47,584 bases of DNA from an uncultured Collinsella sp. (GTDB lineage Bacteria; Actinomycetota; Coriobacteriia; Coriobacteriales; Coriobacteriaceae), in NCBI GenBank assembly GCA_958421655.1, contig CATZMG010000005.1, positions 1 to 47,584 of the forward strand. The letters run 5' to 3'. The first letter of the stretch is position 1. Every line of letters begins with the position of its first letter. Both the position numbers and the translations under genes were made by a program. Positions 32,732-40,859 of the stretch are shown here, in pieces. Below the pieces are notes generated by a model that worked only from the letters and a program-made list of their open reading frames with translations, was not told the DNA's origin and searched no databases.

Positions 32732-34087
32732 ATGCTTCTGGTCGCTAACGGTTCCGTCTTTACCCGCAACGCTCAGACCCCGTTTATTCCAAACGGTGCG
32801 GTCGCCATTGACGGAGATACGATCGTCGAAGTGGGCCCCGAGTGCGAGCTCAAGGCCAAGTACCCGGATGCCGAGTACGTCGACGCCCAGGGCAACCTCA
32901 TCATGCCCGGACTCATCAACTGCCACACCCACATCTATTCGGGTCTAGCCCGCGGCCTTGCCATCAAGGGCTGCAACCCCACCAACTTCCTGGAGAATCT
33001 TGAGCAGCAGTGGTGGAAGATCGACGACAACCTGACGCTCGACGGCACCAAGGCCAGCGCCTATGCCACGATCTTGGACTCCATCCGCGACGGCGTCACC
33101 ACGATCTTCGATCACCATGCGAGCTTCTGTGAGATCCCGGGTAGCCTCTTTACCATTAAGGACGCAGCTCAGGAGCTGGGCATGCGTTCGTGCCTGTGCT
33201 ACGAGGTCTCCGATCGCCGCGGCCAGGAAAAATGCGACCAGGCCATTGCCGAGAACGCCGAATTTGCCCAGTGGGCCGCCAAGGAGCGTCGCGATAACGA
33301 CAACCATATGATCGCCGCCATGTTTGGCGGACATGCCACCTTTACGCTTTCGGACGAGACCATGGATAAGATGGCCGAGGCCAACAACGGCCTGACCGGC
33401 TTCCACATCCATGTGTGCGAGGGCATGAACGACGTGTGGGATTCCCGCCTCAACCGCGGCGGCATCAGCCCCGTCGAGCGCCTGCTGCAGCACAACCTGC
33501 TGGGTCCCGACACCATGCTGGGCCACTGCATCCACGTGACGCCTGCCGAGATGGATATCGTCAAGGAGTCCGGCACCTGGCTCGTCAACAACCCCGAATC
33601 CAATATGGGCAACGCCGTGGGCTGCGCCCCCGTGCTCGAGTTCTTCCGCCGCGGCATCCCCGTGTGCATGGGCACCGATGCCTACACCCACGATATGCTC
33701 GAGAGCCTCAAGGTCTTCCTGATCATTCAGCGTCACAACGCCGCTATGCCCAACGTGGGCTGGTGCGAGGCAATGACGATGCTGTTCGAGAACAACGCCA
33801 AGATGGCCAGCAAGTACTTCGATCGCAAACTCGGTGTGCTCGAGGCCGGCGCTGCCGCCGACGTCATCGTCATGGACTACAAGCCCTTTACGCCGCTGAG
33901 CGAGGAGAACATCGACGGCCACATGCTCTTTGGCATGATGGGCAAAAACTGCCGCACCACCATCATCAACGGCCGCGTCCTGTACAAGGATCGCGAGTTC
34001 GTTGGCATTGATGAGGACAAGATCAACGCGTGGACCATGGCTGAGTCCAAGAAGCTCTGGAGCACGCTCAACGAACGCACCTACTAA
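32732..34087 (+). CDS. ssnA: SsnA-type putative aminohydrolase
   Basis: The 451-residue amidohydrolase-superfamily enzyme has the metal site H65/H67 in NCHTHIYSG, further histidines in HIHVCEG and GHCIHVTP, and the Asp in MGTDAYTHD. SsnA is similar to cytosine/guanine deaminases and is a standard member of the selenium-dependent hydroxylase gene set with YgfK and XdhD. Genetic work on gut anaerobes ties these genes to purine/urate breakdown, but the exact reaction is not certain to me. ATG at 32732 follows AAGGGAG; ATG 32714 has no ribosome-binding site. Confidence 0.92.
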   Translation: MLLVANGSVFTRNAQTPFIPNGAVAIDGDTIVEVGPECELKAKYPDAEYVDAQGNLIMPGLINCHTHIYSGLARGLAIKGCNPTNFLENLEQQWWKIDDNLTLDGTKASAYATILDSIRDGVTTIFDHHASFCEIPGSLFTIKDAAQELGMRSCLCYEVSDRRGQEKCDQAIAENAEFAQWAAKERRDNDNHMIAAMFGGHATFTLSDETMDKMAEANNGLTGFHIHVCEGMNDVWDSRLNRGGISPVERLLQHNLLGPDTMLGHCIHVTPAEMDIVKESGTWLVNNPESNMGNAVGCAPVLEFFRRGIPVCMGTDAYTHDMLESLKVFLIIQRHNAAMPNVGWCEAMTMLFENNAKMASKYFDRKLGVLEAGAAADVIVMDYKPFTPLSEENIDGHMLFGMMGKNCRTTIINGRVLYKDREFVGIDEDKINAWTMAESKKLWSTLNERTY

Positions 34088-34101
34088 TTACAAGTAGATT
34101 C

Positions 34102-34137
34102 ACGCGCGTCGGATGTTTCGCCGCGTTCGACGCGCGT
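34102..34137 (+). other. 10-bp hairpin between ssnA and ygfK
   Basis: ACGCGCGTCG (34102-34111) pairs perfectly with CGACGCGCGT (34128-34137). No T-tract follows. The rest of the 148-nt gap is GC-rich with no visible gene. Confidence 0.55.
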
Positions 34138-34235
34138 ATAGGCGGCCTCCGCGGGGTCGCCGGCGCTGTGCTAGCGCTACACCGTATTTGCGCCCGTCGC
34201 GCGGTCTCGCCGGGCGTTACAGAGAGGAGCTCATT

Positions 34236-37235
34236 ATGAGCGACATCATGAGGCCGATCCCGTTTTCGCAGCTGATGAACTGGATCATCGAGGAGCACAA
34301 GACTCAGGGCGCCGTCTTTGGCGTGCGCAAGATGGTCACGACCAACCAGGAGGGCGCGCTTCCCATTTTTGACGAGCGCATCGAGACTCCGTTTGGCCCG
34401 GCCGCCGGTCCCAATACGCAGCTGGCCCAGAACATCGTGGCATCCTACGTGGCCGGTTCCCGCTTCTTTGAGCTCAAGACCGTTCAGGTTATGGACGGCG
34501 AGGAGCTCTCCAAGTGTGTGAACAAGCCCTGCATCGTGGCGCAGGACGAGTGCTACAACTGCGAGTGGTCGACCGAGCTCGAGGTTCCGCAGGCCTTTGC
34601 CGAGTACGTGAAGGCATGGTTTGCCTGCCACCTGATCGCTCGCGAGTACGGCCTGGGCAGCCCGGATGGTTTTGTCTTCAACATGTCCGTGGGTTATGAC
34701 CTCGAGGGCATCAAGAGCCCCAAGGTCGATGCGTACATTGAGGGCATGAAGGACGCCAGCGGCTCCGAGGTTTGGAACGAGTGCCGCACGTGGGCGCTCG
34801 CTAACCTGGACAAGTTTGAGCATGTCGATGCCGCGTTTGTCGAGTCCATCCCGGCGCGCGTCTCCAACTCCATTACCGAGTCCACGCTGCATGGCTGCCC
34901 GCCGGCGGAGATCGAGCGCATCGCGACCTATCTGATTACCGAGAAGGGTCTCAACACCTACATCAAGTGCAACCCCACGCTGCTGGGCTATGAGTTTGCC
35001 CGCCAGCGTCTGAACGAGCTGGGCTTTGACTACATCGTTTTCGATGACACGCACTTCCGTGAGGACCTGCAGTGGGCCGATGCCGTGCCTATGTTCGAGC
35101 GCCTGATTGCCCTGTGCGCCGAGCGCGGCCTGGAGTTTGGCGTCAAGCTGACCAACACCTTCCCCGTCGACGTGACGAGAAACGAGCTGCCCTCTACCGA
35201 GATGTACATGTCCGGCCGTTCGCTGTTCTCGCTGACCATCGAGGCCGCCCGCCGCATTACCGAGCAGTTTGACGGTAAGCTGCGCATCAGCTACTCCGGT
35301 GGTGCCACGGTCTACAACATCCGCGCCCTGTATGATGCCGGCATTTGGCCCGTCACCCTGGCGACCGACGTGCTCAAGCCCGGTGGCTACGAGCGCTTTA
35401 GCCAGATGGCCGGCGAGTTTACCGACCTGGATGGCAAGCCGTTTGCGGGCGTCTCGCTCGAGGCCGTGACCGCGATTCAGACCGACTCGCTCACCAACCC
35501 GCTCTACAAGAAGCCGCTGCGCCCGCTGCCCGACCGCAAGGTCGCCGGCAAGAGCCCGCTTTCCGACTGCTTTACCACGCCGTGCCGCACGAGCTGTCCC
35601 ATCCAGCAGGATATTCCCGCCTATCTGGCGGCTGTTGACGAGGGCCGCTTCGAGGACGCGCTCAACATCATCATCGAGCGCAACGCCCTGCCGTTTATCA
35701 CCGGCACCATCTGCCCGCATCCCTGCGGCCGCGCTTGCGAGCGTGCGTTCTACGAGCCCGAGGGTGCCCAGATTCGCGCCAGCAAGCTCAAGGCTGCCCG
35801 CGAGGCCATGACCGCCGTGCTGCCCAAGCTGCGCGCCCAGGCCATTGCCAACGACGGCGAGCACAACGTTGCCGTTATCGGTGGCGGCCCGGCCGGTCTG
35901 GCGACGGCGTTCTTCCTGACGCGTGCCGGCGTGCCCGTCACTATCTTTGAGGCCCGCGATTCGCTCGGCGGCGTGGTCCGCCACGTGATCCCCGAGTTCC
36001 GTATTGCGAGCGACGATATCTCCCACGATGCCGAGCTCTGCCTGGCCTTTGGCGCCAAGGTGCAGCTCAACGCTCGCGTGGATTCCATTGAAGAGCTCAA
36101 GGCCCAGGGCTTTACCGACGTGGTCGTGGCCACCGGTGCCTGGATGCCCGGCTCTGCGGGCTTGGGCGAGGGTGCCGAGCTCGACGTGCTGGAGTTCCTC
36201 GAGACCGCCAAGAAGGGCGAGAAGCTCGAGCTGGGCGAGGACGTCGTGGTCATCGGCGCCGGCAACACCGCCATGGATGCTGCCCGCGTGGCCAAGCGCC
36301 TGGCTGGTGTGAAGAACGTGCGCCTGGTGTATCGCCGCACCAAGAAGCAGATGCCCGCCGACGAGGAAGAGCTTGATCTTGCTCTTGCCGACGGCGTTGA
36401 GTTCTGCGAGCTGCTGGCGCCCAAGGCACTCAACGGCGCCGTGCTGACCTGCGATGTTATGGAGCTTGGCGAGCCGGATGCAAGCGGCCGTCGCAGCCCC
36501 GTCGCCACGGGCGAGACCGTCGAGCTTCCCGCCACCACGGTGATCTGCGCCGTGGGCGAGGGCATCGACGCCAGCCTGTACGATGCCGCGGGCGTCGAGC
36601 ACGACCGTCGCGGCCGCCTTGCCGCCACCTCCACCGGCGTCGAGGGCGTCTGGGCTGCGGGCGACTGCCGTCGCGGTCCTGCCACCGTGGTCGAGGCCAT
36701 CGCCGATGCCGCCGAGGTTGCCCGTGCCATCGCCGGCGTGGACTTTAACAAGTACGCCGACCAGAATGCTCAGGCCGGCCGCGAGGACACCTGCTACGAG
36801 CGCAAGGGGTCGCTGTGCCGCGACAAACGCAACTGCACCAAGACCCGCTGCCTGGGCTGCGGCTCGGTGTGCGAGGTCTGCTGCGACGTGTGCCCCAACC
36901 GCGCCAACGTGGCAATTAAGGTGCCGGGCCTGGCCAAGCATCAGGTCGTCCATGTCGACGGCATGTGCAACGAGTGCGGCAACTGCGCCGTGTTCTGCCC
37001 TTACCAGGAGGGTCGTCCCTACAAGGACAAGCTCACCCTGTTCTGGAGCGAGGAGGACATGGAGAACTCCGAGAACGAGGGCTTCCTGGCCGTGGACGAG
37101 GACCACTTTAAGGTTCGCGTCGCCGGCACGGTCCGCACCGTCTCGGTCGATGCCGTCAACACCGGTCTTCCCGAGGCCGTCCGCCTGACCATCAGGGCTG
37201 TGCGCGACAACTATTCGTACCTTCTTAAGAAATAG
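34236..37235 (+). CDS. ygfK: YgfK-type multidomain iron-sulfur flavoprotein
   Basis: The 999-residue protein combines an N-terminal dihydroorotate-dehydrogenase-like barrel (about 1-430), a GltD-type Fe-S segment (CFTTPCRTSCP, CPHPCGRACE, about 445-500), an FAD/NAD(P) module (GGGPAGLATAFFLTRAGVPV and GAGNTAMDAARVAKRL), and a C-terminal ferredoxin domain with CLGCGSVCEVCCDVCP and CNECGNCAVFCP. It is annotated in E. coli as a putative selenate reductase subunit, but its neighbours point to electron transfer in purine metabolism. ATG at 34236 follows GAGAGGAG. It is 11 nt before the ferredoxin gene. Confidence 0.93.
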   Translation: MSDIMRPIPFSQLMNWIIEEHKTQGAVFGVRKMVTTNQEGALPIFDERIETPFGPAAGPNTQLAQNIVASYVAGSRFFELKTVQVMDGEELSKCVNKPCIVAQDECYNCEWSTELEVPQAFAEYVKAWFACHLIAREYGLGSPDGFVFNMSVGYDLEGIKSPKVDAYIEGMKDASGSEVWNECRTWALANLDKFEHVDAAFVESIPARVSNSITESTLHGCPPAEIERIATYLITEKGLNTYIKCNPTLLGYEFARQRLNELGFDYIVFDDTHFREDLQWADAVPMFERLIALCAERGLEFGVKLTNTFPVDVTRNELPSTEMYMSGRSLFSLTIEAARRITEQFDGKLRISYSGGATVYNIRALYDAGIWPVTLATDVLKPGGYERFSQMAGEFTDLDGKPFAGVSLEAVTAIQTDSLTNPLYKKPLRPLPDRKVAGKSPLSDCFTTPCRTSCPIQQDIPAYLAAVDEGRFEDALNIIIERNALPFITGTICPHPCGRACERAFYEPEGAQIRASKLKAAREAMTAVLPKLRAQAIANDGEHNVAVIGGGPAGLATAFFLTRAGVPVTIFEARDSLGGVVRHVIPEFRIASDDISHDAELCLAFGAKVQLNARVDSIEELKAQGFTDVVVATGAWMPGSAGLGEGAELDVLEFLETAKKGEKLELGEDVVVIGAGNTAMDAARVAKRLAGVKNVRLVYRRTKKQMPADEEELDLALADGVEFCELLAPKALNGAVLTCDVMELGEPDASGRRSPVATGETVELPATTVICAVGEGIDASLYDAAGVEHDRRGRLAATSTGVEGVWAAGDCRRGPATVVEAIADAAEVARAIAGVDFNKYADQNAQAGREDTCYERKGSLCRDKRNCTKTRCLGCGSVCEVCCDVCPNRANVAIKVPGLAKHQVVHVDGMCNECGNCAVFCPYQEGRPYKDKLTLFWSEEDMENSENEGFLAVDEDHFKVRVAGTVRTVSVDAVNTGLPEAVRLTIRAVRDNYSYLLKK

Positions 37236-37246
37236 GCGAGTCTCTT

Positions 37247-37726
37247 ATGGCCAAATCCATTCAACATAACGTGGCCTACGTTGCCTGCGGAAGCGGTTGC
37301 GCCTCCGCAGGCGGCGATGCCCGCTGCAGCGAAGGCTGCATTGGCTGTGGCGCCTGCGTCACGGCTTGCCCCCACGGTGCCATCTCACTGGTCGACGGCG
37401 TTGCCCGCGTGGACCGCTCCAAGTGCACGGGCTGCGGCCTGTGCGGCATGGCGTGCCCGCAGCGCGTGATTGCCTTCGTTCCCGGCTACCAGAACATCCT
37501 GGTGCGCTGTAACAACACCGACAAGGGCGCCATTGCGCGCAAGATCTGCAACACGAGCTGCATCGGTTGCGGCATGTGCGCCAAAAAGTGCCCTGCCGGC
37601 GCTATTCGCATCGAGGACAACTGCGCCCATATCGACGGCGCGGACTGCCTGTCGTGCGGCATGTGCGCGGTTGTGTGCCCGCATGGCGCCATTCACGACC
37701 GCACCGGCATTGCCGCCGGCGTGTAG
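37247..37726 (+). CDS. Ferredoxin with four 4Fe-4S motifs (RnfB-like)
   Basis: The 159-residue protein has four canonical cluster motifs: CIGCGACVTACP, CTGCGLCGMACP, CIGCGMCAKKCP and CLSCGMCAVVCP. An N-terminal cysteine-rich segment (ACGSGCASAGG) resembles RnfB. No membrane segment or signal peptide is seen, so it is cytoplasmic. Lying between ygfK and the molybdenum dehydrogenase, spaced 11 and 12 nt, it is the likely electron shuttle between them, where E. coli has the FAD subunit YgfM (inference). Confidence 0.93.
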   Translation: MAKSIQHNVAYVACGSGCASAGGDARCSEGCIGCGACVTACPHGAISLVDGVARVDRSKCTGCGLCGMACPQRVIAFVPGYQNILVRCNNTDKGAIARKICNTSCIGCGMCAKKCPAGAIRIEDNCAHIDGADCLSCGMCAVVCPHGAIHDRTGIAAGV

Positions 37727-37738
37727 AAGGGAATCACC

Positions 37739-40516
37739 ATGGCACAGGAATTCACTTTTACCGTTAACGGCGTGGAGCGCACGACGACTCAGAACAAACC
37801 GCTGCTGCGCTACCTGCGGGACGACCTGCATATTCACTCCGCCAAGGACGGCTGCTCCGAGGGCGCGTGCGGTACCTGCACCATCCACGTGGACGGTGCG
37901 GCCGTCAAGGCGTGCGTGCTGACCACCGCGCTTGCCGCCGGCCGTAACATCGTAACCGTCGAGGGCCTGCCCGAGGACGTGCGCGAGGCCTTTGTGTACG
38001 CCTTTGGCGCCGTGGGCGCCGTGCAGTGCGGCTTTTGCATCCCCGGCATGGTCATGGCGGGTGCGGCACTCATCGCCGAGGACCCCGAGCCCACCGAGGA
38101 ACAGATCAAGTACGCCATTCGCGGCAACGTCTGCCGTTGCACCGGCTACAAGAAGATTATCGAGGGCATTTCGCTGGCAGCCGCGGTGCTCCGCGGCGAA
38201 AAGCAGATCGACGAGGACCTGGAGCGCGGCGATGACTACGGCGTGGGCAAGCGCGCCTTCCGTATCGACGTGCGCAAGAAGGTGCTCGGCGAGGGCAAGT
38301 ACCCCGACGACATCGACGAGCTCGACCAGCCGGGCCTGACCTATGCCAGCGCCGTGCGCTCGAAGTACCCGCGTGCCCGCGTGCTCTCCATCGATACCTC
38401 CAAGGCCGAGGCCCTGCCCGGCGTGGTGGGCATTCTGCGCGCCGAGGACGTGCCGGTCAACCAGGTCGGCCACCTTATCCAGGACTGGGACGTCATGATC
38501 GCCCAGGGCGATATCACCCGCTGCGTGGGCGATGCCATCGTGCTGGTGGTTGCCGAGGACGAGGCGACGCTCGAGAAGGCCAAGAAGCTCGTCAAGGTTG
38601 ATTACGAGCCTCTGGAACCCGTGCGTAACATCGCCGAGGCCAGGGCTGCCGACGCTCCGCGCCTGCACGACAGCTTCTTTGCCTTTGGCAACACGGTGGA
38701 GCTCAAGGACAACGTATGCCAGAGCCGTCACGTGACGCGTGGCGACGCCGCCAAGGCGCTGGCGGAGAGCGCGTTCACCGTGACGCAGCGCTTTACTACG
38801 CCCTTTACCGAGCATGCTTTCTTGGAGCCCGAGTGCGCCGTCGCCTTCCCGTACAAGAACGGCGTCAAGGTGCAGTCGACCGACCAGGGCGCCTACGACA
38901 CGCGTAAAGAGTGCGCCCACATGTTTGGCTGGGATAGCGAGCCCGAGCGCGTGGTCGTCGAGACCATGCTCGTGGGCGGCGGCTTTGGCGGCAAGGAGGA
39001 CGTGTCCATCCAGCACCTGGCCGCGCTCGCCGCATATAAGTTCCAGCGTCCCGTGAAGTGCAAGCTCGCGCGTGCCGAGTCGCTCGTGTTCCATCCCAAG
39101 CGCCACGCCATGGACGGCACCTTTACACTGGGCTGCGACGCCGAGGGCAACTTTACCGGCCTGGATTGCGAGATCAACTTTGATACCGGCGCCTACGCGT
39201 CGCTGTGCGGCCCGGTGCTCGAGCGCGCCTGTACGCATGCCGTCGGCCCCTACAAGTACCAGAATACCGACATTCGCGGCTTTGGCTACTACACCAACAA
39301 CCCGCCCGCCGGCGCGTACCGCGGCTTTGGCGTTTGCCAGTCCGAGTTTGCGCTCGAGAGCCTGATCGACCTGCTGGCCGAGAAGGTCGGCCTGGATCCG
39401 TGGGAGATTCGCTACCGTAACGCCATCGAGCCGGGCGAGGTTCTGCCCAACGGGCAGATTGCCGACTGCTCCACGGCGCTGAAGGAGACGCTGCTCGAGG
39501 TCAAGGATGCCTACTATGCGCATCCCGGACACGCCGGTATCGCCTGCGCCATGAAGAACGCCGGCGTGGGCGTGGGCCTGCCCGATGCCGGCCGCTGCAA
39601 GATTCGCGTCGAGAACGGCGTGGCCGTGGTCTATGCTGCCACGTCCGACATCGGCCAGGGCTGCAACACGGTCTTTTTGCAGGACGTTGCCGAGGCATGC
39701 GGCCTGCCGCTTCGCTGCATCGCCAATGGCGAGTGCTCTACCGAGAACGCTCCCGACTCCGGCACCACGTCTGGCTCGCGTCAGACGGTCGTGACCGGCG
39801 AGGCCGTGCGCGGCGCCGCCTTCCTGCTGCGCGATGCCATGCTTGACATCGAGGCCGGCAAGCATGCACCCGATGCTCCTGTGAGCGCCCATGGTGATGG
39901 CATCAAGATCGAGTACGACGACGGTCGCGCCTATCAGCTGCACACACAGGAACTCGTCGCCGGCCAGGGTATGCATCCTCAAGATCCCGCTGCCGCCATC
40001 AAGGCGCTCGAGGGCTGCGAGTTTGGGTACGTGTACCTGGAGCCGACCGACAAGCTGGGCGCCGACGTTCCCAACCCCAAGAGCCACATCTGCTACGGCT
40101 TTGCCACGCATGTGGTCATTCTGGATGATGACGGTCGCGTGAGCGAGGTCTATGCCGCGCACGATTCCGGCAAGGTGGTCAATCCCATCTCCATCCAGGG
40201 TCAGATCGAAGGCGGCGTGCTCATGGGTATGGGCTATGCGCTTACCGAGGATTGGCCGCTCAAGGACTGCGTGCCCCAGGCAAGGTACGGCACGCTCGGA
40301 CTGTTCCGTGCGCCCGAGATTCCGGATATCCACGCCATCTACGTGGAGAAGGATGAGCTGCTGCCCGTGGCATACGGCGGCAAGGGCATCGGCGAGATCG
40401 CAACGATTCCCACGGCGCCCGCCGTACAGAACGCCTATCGCGCATTTGACGGCAAGCTGCGTCCGGATCTGCCCATGGTGGATACGCCCTACAGCCGCGC
40501 CCGCAACCGCGGGTAG
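37739..40516 (+). CDS. xdhD: XdhD-type (selenium-dependent) xanthine dehydrogenase-like molybdoenzyme
   Basis: The 925-residue protein fuses a 2Fe-2S domain (CSEGACGTC near residues 40-48; second cluster QCGFCIPGM...CRCTGY) to the molybdopterin-binding large domain (VGGGFGGKEDV, GAYRGFGVCQSEF). GGKGIGEIATIPTAP holds the catalytic Glu of molybdenum hydroxylases. No FAD domain is present. The neighbouring ygfK and ssnA place it with the selenium-dependent hydroxylases, where Se is a labile ligand and not selenocysteine. Likely hydroxylates xanthine, hypoxanthine or urate precursors. ATG follows AGAAGGGAA; last gene of the unit. Confidence 0.9.
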   Translation: MAQEFTFTVNGVERTTTQNKPLLRYLRDDLHIHSAKDGCSEGACGTCTIHVDGAAVKACVLTTALAAGRNIVTVEGLPEDVREAFVYAFGAVGAVQCGFCIPGMVMAGAALIAEDPEPTEEQIKYAIRGNVCRCTGYKKIIEGISLAAAVLRGEKQIDEDLERGDDYGVGKRAFRIDVRKKVLGEGKYPDDIDELDQPGLTYASAVRSKYPRARVLSIDTSKAEALPGVVGILRAEDVPVNQVGHLIQDWDVMIAQGDITRCVGDAIVLVVAEDEATLEKAKKLVKVDYEPLEPVRNIAEARAADAPRLHDSFFAFGNTVELKDNVCQSRHVTRGDAAKALAESAFTVTQRFTTPFTEHAFLEPECAVAFPYKNGVKVQSTDQGAYDTRKECAHMFGWDSEPERVVVETMLVGGGFGGKEDVSIQHLAALAAYKFQRPVKCKLARAESLVFHPKRHAMDGTFTLGCDAEGNFTGLDCEINFDTGAYASLCGPVLERACTHAVGPYKYQNTDIRGFGYYTNNPPAGAYRGFGVCQSEFALESLIDLLAEKVGLDPWEIRYRNAIEPGEVLPNGQIADCSTALKETLLEVKDAYYAHPGHAGIACAMKNAGVGVGLPDAGRCKIRVENGVAVVYAATSDIGQGCNTVFLQDVAEACGLPLRCIANGECSTENAPDSGTTSGSRQTVVTGEAVRGAAFLLRDAMLDIEAGKHAPDAPVSAHGDGIKIEYDDGRAYQLHTQELVAGQGMHPQDPAAAIKALEGCEFGYVYLEPTDKLGADVPNPKSHICYGFATHVVILDDDGRVSEVYAAHDSGKVVNPISIQGQIEGGVLMGMGYALTEDWPLKDCVPQARYGTLGLFRAPEIPDIHAIYVEKDELLPVAYGGKGIGEIATIPTAPAVQNAYRAFDGKLRPDLPMVDTPYSRARNRG

Positions 40517-40585
40517 GGTAGGGCGCGGACGGCCATTGCTGACGAGCTGTTCGCGCTCAACATCAACTACATACGCTGCGCCTTT

Positions 40586-40618
40586 GGCCCCGGCTCCATC
40601 GCGAGCCGGGGCCCTTTG
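40586..40618 (+). terminator. Terminator of the purine module
   Basis: An 11-bp perfect stem, GGCCCCGGCTC (40586-40596) with GAGCCGGGGCC (40603-40613), 6-nt loop, then CTTTGTTT. Confidence 0.9.
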
Positions 40619-40626
40619 TTTGGAGT

Positions 40627-40734
40627 GGAAACTGCGTCCCGGATTTGGCGCTCAGAACGGGACACGCTTTCCGGATGGGATGCTTGGCGGAAACTACGGC
40701 CCAGTTTTTGGCTCCAGAACGGGATGCATTTTCC
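40627..40734. repeat. Two 46-nt hairpin repeats
   Basis: Copies at 40627-40672 and 40689-40734 (period 62) share GGAAACT, AGAACGGGA and TTTTCC-type ends. Copy 1 folds GGAAA/TTTCC outside and GTCCCG/CGGGAC inside. Both differ mainly in the loop. REP-like; no mobilising gene nearby. Confidence 0.8.
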
Positions 40735-40789
40735 GGAACGGTCCACGTGCGGTGGTGTACCGCCCCTTTCGTGTGCGCCGCTTGTCGAA

Positions 40790-40845
40790 TTACGTTATAG
40801 CTAGCTATATTATAGGAAGGTATAATATAGCTAGCTATAACGTAA
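40790..40845. promoter_or_regulatory. 25-bp inverted repeat holding two 14-bp palindromes, probable operator
   Basis: Positions 40790-40814 are the exact reverse complement of 40821-40845, with a 6-nt centre. Each arm itself contains the perfect palindrome TATAGCTAGCTATA (40796-40809 and 40826-40839), 30 bp apart centre to centre. TATAAT (40821-40826) lies in the middle and could be the -10 of the ATPase gene 15 nt downstream. Almost certainly a site for a dimeric repressor or for the gene product itself. Confidence 0.8.
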
Positions 40846-40859
40846 AGGAAGGATGGTCT

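Noticed and set aside
34068..37106. A 1012-residue open frame antisense to ygfK
   Set aside because: Mirror image of a clearly real gene with many Fe-S and nucleotide-binding motifs; the antisense product has no motif and no ribosome-binding site was seen.
37385..40333. A 982-residue open frame antisense to the XdhD-type gene
   Set aside because: Same shadow effect; the sense strand carries the cofactor motifs.
37739..40516. Selenocysteine in the selenium-dependent hydroxylase
   Set aside because: The frame is open without an internal TGA, and in this family selenium is a labile cofactor ligand rather than selenocysteine.
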